A stretch of DNA of 64,000 nt from Rossellomorea vietnamensis NBRC 101237 (GTDB taxonomy: Bacteria > Bacillota > Bacilli > Bacillales > Bacillaceae_B), in NCBI RefSeq assembly GCF_001591825.1, contig NZ_BCVQ01000005.1:62001-126000 (forward strand). Reading direction: 5' to 3'. Position numbers and translations under genes: made by a program. Positions within the stretch are counted from its first letter, which is position 1; each line of letters opens with the position of its first letter. The notes below the pieces were generated by a model. The model was not told where the DNA came from, did no database searches, and saw nothing but the letters and a program-made list of their open reading frames with translations. Shown here in pieces: positions 44,969 to 52,630 of this stretch.

Positions 44969-46129
44969 TTAATCATTATTACCAAACATATAAACATTCG
45001 TTGTTGCGGATATATTATTAATAATACTCAAAGCTAATATAGTACCTAATACAGAACTCCCTCCATAACTTAACATAGGTAGAGGTATTCCGGTTATCGG
45101 TACCAACCCAATGACCATCCCAACATTTTCAAATATATGAAAAGTTAGCATCGAAATGACTCCCGCACCGATTAGGATTTCGTAATCTCCTTTATTTTTC
45201 AAAGCAATAGTTATTATTTTATAAATTAAAATAAAGTATAAGCATAGAACAAAGGATGAACCCAGAAATCCGAATTCCTCTCCTATTACAGTAAATATAA
45301 AGTCTGAATGAGCTTCAGGAACTGCCACCTCTCCATCATAAAAACCTTTTCCCATAATCGTCCCAGAACCAGCAGCTAAAATCGATAATCTCAGTTGATA
45401 CCCTATGCCCTGCCCATTTCCAAACGGATCCAACCAAGAATAAATTCGATCAAGTTGATACTGATCTAAAAACATCAATAATAAATCTGGTCTATAAATA
45501 AAAATGAAAACTAATAAAGCAATAATAGTAATCCCTATAAAAGTAAATAAAAAGAGTATATGTTTATTTATCCCCGAAATAAATAACATTCCAATCATAA
45601 TACTCATCATAACCATCCCCGTTCCCGCGTCGGGTTGTTCTAAAATGAATGCCAATGGGATAAGTGTAAAAGAAAATACTTTGAAAATTAAGAATGAATC
45701 GGAGGATAGGGTCTTTTCTACGTGTTTATCATTATGTGTTTGGATAACATGTGCTAAAAAGAGTATTAAAAAAACTTTCATAAATTCTGAGGGTTGTAAG
45801 GATCCGAAGCCAGGAATCGAAAACCACGCTTTGGTTCCTTTTATAATGGGTGCAATACTAGCAGGAGCTACCATTAAAATGGCAAGCAACAAGACACCAA
45901 AGCCAAACAAATAGGGAGACAACCTCCTTATTTGCTCAAAATCAAAATAGTAAACAATCGATGTAATGATCATTCCACCAATAAACCATATAGACTGCTT
46001 TAAAGCAAAATTCTGATCATAGGGTAGAAACTTTTGAGAACTATAGATTGATACGCAGCTTATTGCCATAAAAACAAAAACGATAAATATTAAGTCTAAA
46101 TCAAATTTCTTGAATTTACTAGTTTCCAT
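44969..46129 (-). CDS. FtsW/RodA/SpoVE family glycosyltransferase
   Basis: The 386-residue protein has about ten membrane helices. The SEDS-family aspartate region appears as FILEQPDAGTGMVMM; other motifs are FGNGQGIGYQLRLS, PEAHSDFIFTVIGEEFGFLG and TGIPLPMLSYGGSSVL. SEDS proteins polymerise lipid II into glycan. It is alone, without a cognate class B PBP, so it is probably a RodA paralogue for spore or stress wall synthesis. The DNA is AT-rich. Confidence 0.9.
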   Translation of the reverse strand: METSKFKKFDLDLIFIVFVFMAISCVSIYSSQKFLPYDQNFALKQSIWFIGGMIITSIVYYFDFEQIRRLSPYLFGFGVLLLAILMVAPASIAPIIKGTKAWFSIPGFGSLQPSEFMKVFLILFLAHVIQTHNDKHVEKTLSSDSFLIFKVFSFTLIPLAFILEQPDAGTGMVMMSIMIGMLFISGINKHILFLFTFIGITIIALLVFIFIYRPDLLLMFLDQYQLDRIYSWLDPFGNGQGIGYQLRLSILAAGSGTIMGKGFYDGEVAVPEAHSDFIFTVIGEEFGFLGSSFVLCLYFILIYKIITIALKNKGDYEILIGAGVISMLTFHIFENVGMVIGLVPITGIPLPMLSYGGSSVLGTILALSIINNISATTNVYMFGNND

Positions 46130-46139
46130 AAAAGCTCCT

Positions 46140-46426
46140 GCCTTTTTGTGAATATAAATTTAGCTATACAAAGAAAAAGGTGGAGTCACCTTCCTGGTTC
46201 TCCATCTTTTCCATAATTGTTATTTACCTTTTTGAGAACTTATAAAGAAAAGAATAGCTAGAGCAAAATTAATAATACCAATTGCCAAAAAGTAATAATA
46301 AAAAATTCACCTTCAATTGTTGGAGAATGCTAGTTAATGTTCTAAATATTTCAAAATAATTTCCTCCTCATTATTTAGACGAAGCATTCAGAGATTTGGT
46401 TTCAAGTCATTCCTAAATTATTTACT
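46140..46426. other. AT-rich intergenic with decayed membrane coding
   Basis: On the minus strand GAGGAGG precedes a six-codon frame, and a separate frame nearby reads ALAILFFISSQKGK with no start of its own. This looks like a broken small membrane protein, but I cannot define a gene. Confidence 0.3.
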
Positions 46427-46618
46427 TTAGAAGAGCAAAAAAATAGCAGGAGATAATCTAGTGAGTCTTCTCTTATTGCCCTCGTTAATTGAGAAAAACG
46501 CGGTTAGGTATTCATATTCTTTATATTTTTCCCCATTCTCATTGACCACAGAAAATCCTGTTCTATTCCAATCATAATATAGTAGTTTTTTCGTCCGTCT
46601 ATGTACTTTTTTCTTCAA
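46427..46618 (-). CDS. Doubtful 63-residue frame
   Basis: It begins inside the 3' end of the restored lipoprotein frame. The middle part (DWNRTGFSVVNENGEKYKEY) reads like a real protein, while its ends do not. It may be a further fragment of the decaying gene upstream. Confidence 0.25.
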   Translation of the reverse strand: MKKKVHRRTKKLLYYDWNRTGFSVVNENGEKYKEYEYLTAFFSINEGNKRRLTRLSPAIFLLF

Positions 46619-46894
46619 CAGTTATCTTTGTGCTGTTATTGGAAACATCTGATTCTTTAAATTCCAGAGTCTGGTTACTTGTACCTGTTGACACAACCAC
46701 CATTTTCTGACCTCTGATATAGTAAAGACTCTAAACTCTTGAAATTCTGTGTGTTCATTTTGTAATTGCTCTACATAGTTCTTTACACTTCCCACTTCAT
46801 CAAATCTATCTTTCTCCAACACCCACGTATTACTACCGCAGGCACTTAGAAAAGCTACCATTATAACAAATATTACAAGGTGAATTTTCTTCAC
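46599..46894 (-). pseudogene. Frameshifted small lipoprotein
   Basis: MKKIHLVIFVIMVAFLSACG is a lipoprotein signal with lipobox LSAC. The frame is natural to FQEFRVFTI, then turns unnatural (VRKWWLCQQVQV). Another frame continues well: GQKMVVVSTGTSNQTLEFKE then DVSNNSTKITVEEKST, stopping at 46599. The shift is near ATATCAGAGG (about 46709-46718), not in a homopolymer. The restored product is about 98 residues. Confidence 0.65.
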
Positions 46895-47012
46895 ATTAAT
46901 CCCCTCTATTTATAAAAATACATATTACCTTGTGCCACACTCCTTCCCTTTAATGCAATAAAGAAAAAGCGGAAGACCAGCAGCTTAATTTTACGTGAAA
47001 ACAGGGGTTTAT

Positions 47013-47366
47013 TTACGCCCAATGATCCACATGTTCTCTCATACTCTCCACATCATCCGTTCCAAGCTCCTGATAAACTCTGTACGCTAACACTAAGAAA
47101 AATGCAGTTACTCCAAAACTGATTACAATCGCAGTTAAAATCAACGCCTGAGGGAGATGAACTATATGTCCCTTAGCAGAATGTTCACCCAGTAGGGGAG
47201 GTGCTTCTTCTCCCTTTGGTAAACCTCCCATTGTTATAAGCAAAAGGTGAACACCGTGACTGAGAAGTCCTGTGCCAATAATTATTCTAAGCAGACTTAT
47301 AGATAGTATTAAATAGACCGCACACATAATAATAATTCCTATTATTAGGGACATTAATATCTCCAT
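47013..47366 (-). CDS. mrpC: Orphan Na+/H+ antiporter subunit C (MrpC/MnhC-like), copy 2
   Basis: The 117-residue protein is about 85 percent identical by eye to the 41321-41674 copy (18 differences). The conserved DPLPQAL of MrpC has become VHLPQAL here, and changes cluster in the cytosolic end. It starts MEILMSLIIGIIIMCAVYLI. No other mrp genes are nearby. A lipoprotein gene lies upstream. Confidence 0.82.
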   Translation of the reverse strand: MEILMSLIIGIIIMCAVYLILSISLLRIIIGTGLLSHGVHLLLITMGGLPKGEEAPPLLGEHSAKGHIVHLPQALILTAIVISFGVTAFFLVLAYRVYQELGTDDVESMREHVDHWA

Positions 47367-47415
47367 CCAAAATCCCGCTGTTCTTTTGTTAATATGCCCT
47401 TTAAAGGAACAACAC

Positions 47416-47922
47416 TTATTTTACTGAAGTCAATGAATCAGCCATCATTTTAAGGTCTTCAATAGTAATTTCGGTATCCTTGAACATTACTGCCAATTCT
47501 TGGACATCTCCATCATTGTCAGCCCATTGTAAGACTTTTAATTCCTCTTCATCTTTTTTCAGAATTGCTAATTCCCCATTATTTAACTTGATGGATTCAT
47601 AACTTTTTGATGAATCAACTTTGTCATTATAATATGTGGTGAAACTAAGATTTATCTTATTACTTAGTTCACGCTCAACAGGTTCATATACTACTGATGT
47701 ATAAACAATATTCTTTACTTCAGGCGTAGTCGAAAATCTAAAAAACTCGACATCAAAAGGAAACTTCGTTGGTACTTTTATCTTAACTTGAATATCTTTA
47801 GGCAAATTGCTGAGTTCTTGGTGGAATGATTGAGGATACTCTTTTATTGGTAATTCATATGCACTTTGATTGGAACAAGCCCCAATTATTAAAACAAATA
47901 ATACGATGCAAATTTTCTTCAT
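47416..47922 (-). CDS. Lipoprotein of unknown function
   Basis: The 168-residue protein has a signal with lipobox IGAC. The mature part has beta-rich segments (LPKDIQVKIKVPTKFPFDVE; KINLSFTTYYNDK) and an acidic end. It resembles DUF4367-type outer domains only in general look. It is upstream of mrpC copy 2. Confidence 0.65.
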   Translation of the reverse strand: MKKICIVLFVLIIGACSNQSAYELPIKEYPQSFHQELSNLPKDIQVKIKVPTKFPFDVEFFRFSTTPEVKNIVYTSVVYEPVERELSNKINLSFTTYYNDKVDSSKSYESIKLNNGELAILKKDEEELKVLQWADNDGDVQELAVMFKDTEITIEDLKMMADSLTSVK

Positions 47923-47970
47923 ATTATCCTCCTCTCAAATTGATTATATGGTGAAATTCTTTTTCAATTA

Positions 47971-48018
47971 ACCTGCCCTTTAATTGAGCAAAGGGTGCCA
48001 CTTGTTCAGTGACACTCA
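47971..48018. repeat. Hairpin repeat, copy E
   Basis: CCTGCCCTTTAATTGAGCAAAGGGTGCCACTTGTTCAGTGACAC shares CTTTAATTGA and the CTTGTTCAG core with copy B. Confidence 0.5.
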
Positions 48019-48036
48019 AAAAGGAACAAAAAAAGT

Positions 48037-49461
48037 TTATTCTTCATTCAAATCCAGCCATCCTTCAAAATCTTTATTATTCTCTAAGTTAAAATAATGG
48101 TTAGTAAACCTTACAAACTCGTTGGTGTTAATTTCTTTGAATTTGTACTCCTTAACGTATGTTTTGAGGAAGTTCTTTGCCGCTTCTCCTCCTCCATACT
48201 TCTTAAACAGCATTCCAAGTCCCAAAGACGCTTTTCCATAAATATAAGAACTTTGATTACCGCTTGGGTATTGGTTTATAGGAAGGTTAACGGGGAGACT
48301 AAGTTCTTCTCTAAATTGATCCCCAAAATCAAAAGTAACGGCTTCCTCTTCATCATCAACGTAATACAAAAGCGAGGCAATCTCTGCTAGACCCTCATCA
48401 AGCCAAGCATCGTTATAGGGGTCATTGCTAACCATCCCATAGAACCACTGATGTGCTACCTCGTGAACAACCATACGTCTTAATGCGGCTGAGTCTAGTG
48501 GTTTAGAGTTATAAATAGAACCCACAGTTACTACATTTGGGTACTCCATCCCAAGCCCACCAAGTATTACATCGAACTCCTTAGCAGAATAAGATCCGAA
48601 TTCTTTTTGAAAATAGTCCAGAGCTTTTACCGCAGTTTCTAGCACTTCATTTACTTGATCAACTCTTTCTTTATCACTGAATACACGTACATTCACATTA
48701 TTTATAGTCGTTGTCTTTTCAAAAACCAAGGTATCTTTTAATAAAGCAAGGAAAATCTCTTTTTCATTTTTTACTTTGATTTTTGTCCCTTGGTTATTAA
48801 GTAAGTCATCTTCTTCACTTGATGAAACTATGGTATAAGAAGGTGGGACTTCTACATCCAATTGAAAATCACTAAAGGAAGTATGATAGGTTTCACCTCT
48901 TGATTGATACTCTTGTTTATTCCACCCGTTACGATATGTTGGTACCATAGGATACCATTGTGCCAGGTGAAGGCTCTCTCCGACTTTTGTAAATCTTAAT
49001 CCCTCTGATGGCAATGTAAAATCATAGTTTATTTGAACCTTGACATTGTGGTTCGGAGACAGTTGTGTTTTTAAAGGGAGGGTTAGGGTGTCTTTTTCTA
49101 AGGAGTAATTTGAAGTTGTTCCATTTAACTTGATATCTTTAATATTTACAGATGCCGGATGATCTAACGAGGGTGAACTTTCTTCTGTGAATATATTCGG
49201 AATGAAATATAAAACAAGCTTATCCCATTTTTCTTCAGAAATATTGGTAATATCAATTTTTGCTTCCACACTAACCTTTTCATCTTTATTCATCTTTAAC
49301 GAAAGATTATAGGAGCTCTTACTTCCTGGTAATACCTCTTTAGCAACAAAAGGTTGTTCTTTATTATTGCTCGATATAGTTGAGTCTCACTGGAAAATCA
49401 AACAAAATGCGATCACACATACTGAAATAGAAAGTATTACAAGGAAAGACCTATTCTTCAA
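48037..49461 (-). pseudogene. M1-like metallopeptidase with in-frame TGA in the signal
   Basis: The frame from ATG 49293 (418 residues) has the gluzincin site MVVHEVAHQWFYGMVSN with the third ligand in WLDEGLAEIAS, as in M1 aminopeptidases. Translation upstream is open to TTG at 49459-49461, which has GGGGG before it and encodes a signal-like stretch (SFLVILSISVCVIAFCLIFQ) broken by TGA at 49387-49389. A cysteine codon (TGT/TGC) there would give a lipoprotein. The gene is either dead, or the signal is lost and a shorter cytosolic form is made. It lies close to IS21. Confidence 0.75.
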
Positions 49462-49682
49462 ATCATAACCCCCATATGATATGCAGTCTATTCTTTCAAC
49501 AAATAAATGAATACGATTAAAAATTTTTTTATACTCTTACACAACGAAAATTCTATACCTAAAATAAGCTCCCTATTGTGTAATAGGACTACAAGTTTGA
49601 ATATCCTTCAGTTTCCTTTACAGTCTATTCTTATTCAAATAAGGTACTACTTATGAACTGTCCTATTTTATTCACTTCTTCC

Positions 49683-49757
49683 GTAAACCTCCCCAATAAT
49701 TGAAAAAGGGCAATAGCTGGATCCATTACCTGATCTTCAGTTATTGCCCCCTATAAT
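49683..49757. repeat. Hairpin repeat, copy F
   Basis: AATAATTGAAAAAGGGCAATAGCTGGATC ... TTCAGTTATTGCCCCC forms a stem GGGCAATA/TATTGCCC near 49708-49749. One of the best kept copies. Confidence 0.65.
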
Positions 49758-49768
49758 GTGAAATAACA

Positions 49769-49826
49769 CTAATTTTCAATTATCCTAATATCTTTAATTG
49801 GATAAAAAACAATACTTGTAGTTCCT
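49769..49826 (-). pseudogene. 3' end of interrupted signal peptidase I gene
   Basis: Joined to the piece at 52343-52527 through one copy of the target duplication, this continues the frame as VVGTTSIVFYPIKDIRIIEN and ends with TAG at 49769-49771. It is the normal end of a Bacillus type I signal peptidase. Confidence 0.8.
49822..49826. repeat. IS21 target duplication, left
   Basis: TTCCT directly before the left inverted repeat; an identical copy follows the right end at 52338-52342. Confidence 0.8.
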
Positions 49827-49862
49827 TGTGACCGTCAAGTAGAATGATACAATTTTTGCTGA

Positions 49863-50627
49863 CTAATTTGAGACACTTTGTTCACCAAAAATCGTTTTTC
49901 GATGTTTCATTCTCCAACTATCATCATTTAAATGAACTATTTCCACTCGATGTAAGATCCGGTCCAGTATAGCTGTCGTGATGGCTTGGTCGCCCAATAG
50001 CTCACCCCATTCTTTAGGACCTTTATTAGATGTAAGTATAATCGAGGATTGATTATAAAGGTTGTTAATGAGATGGAAGAACATATTAGCTTCCTGTTTA
50101 TCCATTGCCATAAACATCAAATCATCAATGATGACCAAATCTGCCTCTCTAATTCGCTTCATCCTTGTTTTGGATTTCCTCGTTATTTCTTCTGTCTTTA
50201 ATGCCTGAATTAGATCTCCCATAGTGGTAAAGATCACTTTATATCCCTGGTTTAAAGCTTCAATTCCAAGACCTATCGAAAGATGGGTCTTACCGACACC
50301 TGGCGGTCCTAGAAAAATTATATTATATAGCTGTTCAATCCAAGTTAAGTCTTTTAACTGGTTTAACTTCTTACTGCTCAAAGACTTTTGCTCTTTCACG
50401 TTATACTCATCCACTGTTCTATGGAAGGGAAACGTTGCCCACTTAAATCGCCTTTCCAGCTGCTTTTCATCTCTTCGTTTTTGTTCATAGGTTGCTACAT
50501 CTAGTAGAAACTGAGTAAAGGACAAATCCCTTTTCTCAGCTTCTCTTATTAACTCTGGCAATCGATCAGCTGTTTCAGCTAACCGAAGGGATCTAAATAT
50601 TTCTTGGACCTCCTGAAGCTGATTCAA
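49863..50627 (-). CDS. istB: IS21 helper ATPase IstB
   Basis: The 254-residue protein has a DnaA/DnaC-like AAA domain with Walker A FLGPPGVGKTHLSIGLG and Walker B LVIIDDLMF. It helps the transposase by choosing and marking the target. It begins with TTG at 50625-50627 and overlaps the end of istA, which is typical of IS21. Confidence 0.95.
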   Translation of the reverse strand: MNQLQEVQEIFRSLRLAETADRLPELIREAEKRDLSFTQFLLDVATYEQKRRDEKQLERRFKWATFPFHRTVDEYNVKEQKSLSSKKLNQLKDLTWIEQLYNIIFLGPPGVGKTHLSIGLGIEALNQGYKVIFTTMGDLIQALKTEEITRKSKTRMKRIREADLVIIDDLMFMAMDKQEANMFFHLINNLYNQSSIILTSNKGPKEWGELLGDQAITTAILDRILHRVEIVHLNDDSWRMKHRKTIFGEQSVSN

Positions 50628-52198
50628 CTTTGATCACCTTCTTCCAATAAGGCAGTATAGGCATCGACATTTCTCTTTTGTGCTTCTGTTTCTATAATCC
50701 AACCCGATATACTATTTAATGGTGAAACAGTCTCAGCTTTGTCGTTTGTTGTATCATGAACTTGTCGTTGTCGCTTGAGGTATAAAATGATATCGCTGAA
50801 ATCTGTTGCACTATATAAGTTTCTCTTAATACATTCCGAGAGGGCGGTTGTTAGAAGCTGCTCGTTATTTTGTTTTGTTTCTTTTAGTATCATTTGTAAT
50901 TGATCACGAATATACCGTGGGTACTTCTCACGAAGTTTATCCAAGTAATCGTAGGCCGTTTCAGTCTCTTCGAATTGGTTTGCCACAGAATCAATGAATG
51001 CATCGATTCCTTTTGTGCGATCTCTTGTATGCTTTCTATCTTTAATTAATTGTCCTTTACCATCTGGAATTTGATGCTTGGCCAGGAGTTCTCCTGTATC
51101 AGAGATATAGATTAATAGTTCTCTGTCTTTAGTTTCTTTTATTGAGACCGTTTCATGCTTATGAAAAGTTCCAAGTGGAAGGGAGTACCTATTGGATAAA
51201 TACCGTATGGTATTGTCCTTATGGACGCTTCTTGTTATACTGTTTTCATGATTGTTTAGGAAATTCATGTTTCCTGTGACTGGTCTTAAGTGTTGCTTTT
51301 CCAAGGAGAACACTTCGACCGGTCTTTTTTTTGTTGTGTTATGGATTTTTCTATTACCTGTACGATTTAACCATTCCCACCCTTGTTCATTCCAGGAATC
51401 AATATGATTGAATACTCTATACTTGGCGAAATTGTACTTAATAAATCCTACAACGTTTTCTATTTTCCCTTTGCTTTCCGGATCGGCTTTTCGACAAACC
51501 CGGAGGTTTAATTTTCGAGTTAATTTATAGTGCTGGAATTCTTTCGTTAAAATGAGATCTCCACCATTCTCACTCACTACAATTAAGCTATCCTGATCAT
51601 ACACGAGTTCTCCTGGAATCCCACTAAACCACTGAAAGGCATTTTCATGAGCCTGAATGACATCTTGTGTTGTAAATGGGCGATCTAACCACTCTTTATA
51701 TTTGTATCTCGAGTTAGATAGCACAAAGGCAATAAAGTTCAGCTTCACTTCTTTATTATCAGACGTTTTTTGCTTGGTGTGTCCAAAGTCAACTTGGACC
51801 TGTTCCCCCATGGGTGAATCAGGAATTGCTTCATAATCCCTTGGTGAAGATTCCTTAGCTATTTTATATTCAACTCTTAGCTCCCTTACGTAAGCACGGA
51901 CTGTACTTTCACCCACTTCAAGTTGTTCCTTATACCTTTCCATCAACCAATCTTCTACTTGTGCTGCTGAAAGATCAGGATGTTCCCTTAACCACTTCAA
52001 GATTAACTCTTTATAAGGATCCAACTTTTTCTTTCTTGTTTGTAACGATTCAACCCATTCTGCCATCTCCGAAGGAGATCTCTTAAGGTGACGATATACA
52101 GTCGCCCTGGACACCCCCAGCTTATCTGCTACTTTAGTTTTACTGAATCCTTTCTTGAGTAACTGTTGAATTTCCATATACATTTCCCACTTATCCAC
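50624..52198 (-). CDS. istA: IS21 transposase IstA
   Basis: The 524-residue protein has an N-terminal HTH (GFSKTKVADKLGVSRATVYR) and a DDE integrase core. The acidic residues are in GEQVQVDFGHTKQ, GELVYDQDSLIVVS and SKGKIENVVGFIKYN. A C-terminal domain follows. Length is usual for IstA. It cuts and joins the element ends. Confidence 0.95.
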   Translation of the reverse strand: MDKWEMYMEIQQLLKKGFSKTKVADKLGVSRATVYRHLKRSPSEMAEWVESLQTRKKKLDPYKELILKWLREHPDLSAAQVEDWLMERYKEQLEVGESTVRAYVRELRVEYKIAKESSPRDYEAIPDSPMGEQVQVDFGHTKQKTSDNKEVKLNFIAFVLSNSRYKYKEWLDRPFTTQDVIQAHENAFQWFSGIPGELVYDQDSLIVVSENGGDLILTKEFQHYKLTRKLNLRVCRKADPESKGKIENVVGFIKYNFAKYRVFNHIDSWNEQGWEWLNRTGNRKIHNTTKKRPVEVFSLEKQHLRPVTGNMNFLNNHENSITRSVHKDNTIRYLSNRYSLPLGTFHKHETVSIKETKDRELLIYISDTGELLAKHQIPDGKGQLIKDRKHTRDRTKGIDAFIDSVANQFEETETAYDYLDKLREKYPRYIRDQLQMILKETKQNNEQLLTTALSECIKRNLYSATDFSDIILYLKRQRQVHDTTNDKAETVSPLNSISGWIIETEAQKRNVDAYTALLEEGDQS

Positions 52199-52337
52199 CT
52201 TTTCTTAGCCCTCCAATGATTTAAGAATCAAACCATCATCATACAATGGAGGGGCTATATATTTTACTGGTATATTAGGGTAAATAAGTGTTTCATCTTA
52301 TCTAGCAAAAACTGTCTACTTTAGTTTAGCAGTCACA

Positions 52338-52342
52338 TTCCT
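52338..52342. repeat. IS21 target duplication, right
   Basis: TTCCT directly after the right inverted repeat. Confidence 0.8.
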
Positions 52343-52527
52343 ACAACCTCATCTATGGGGATTGCTCCTATTAGTCTGCTATCTGTACTATTTCTTCTGT
52401 TATCCCCCATAACAAATAAATGACCTTCTGGTACAGTAGCTTGCCCTACAACAGTATCCTCTAATTTAAAGGGTTTCGTTATGTCACCATCAATCCATTC
52501 CAGAGTTTCATTTTTCTTTTCAACCAT
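52343..52527 (-). pseudogene. Signal peptidase I fragment interrupted by IS21
   Basis: The frame encodes TVPEGHLFVMGDNRRNSTDS followed by RLIGAIPIDEVVG, the box D/E region with GDNR.NS.DSR that marks type I signal peptidases. IS21 then cuts it after codons for VVG. The catalytic serine and lysine boxes are missing upstream, so the gene was already shortened at its 5' end before or after insertion. The frame starts at ATG 52525-52527 close to a GAGGGG site. Confidence 0.85.
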
Positions 52528-52630
52528 TTTTTCATCCCCTCACTTTAGATATTCAAGTTCATCCACATTGGCTTTTCCGTTAAACTGGCCTTTAGTTGAA
52601 GAAAGGACCTTTGTTGGAAGGGGCAAATCA

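Larger units (their letters stand above)
49827..52337 (-). mobile_element. Complete IS21-family insertion sequence
   Basis: The element is 2511 bp with istA and istB. The left end reads TGTGACCGTCAAGTAGAATG and the right end, reversed, TGTGACTGCTAAACTAAAGT. Both share TTTTTGCT and TGA-ACAC further in, forming imperfect terminal repeats of about 50 bp. A 5-bp TTCCT duplication flanks it. Both genes are intact, so it may be active. Confidence 0.92.
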
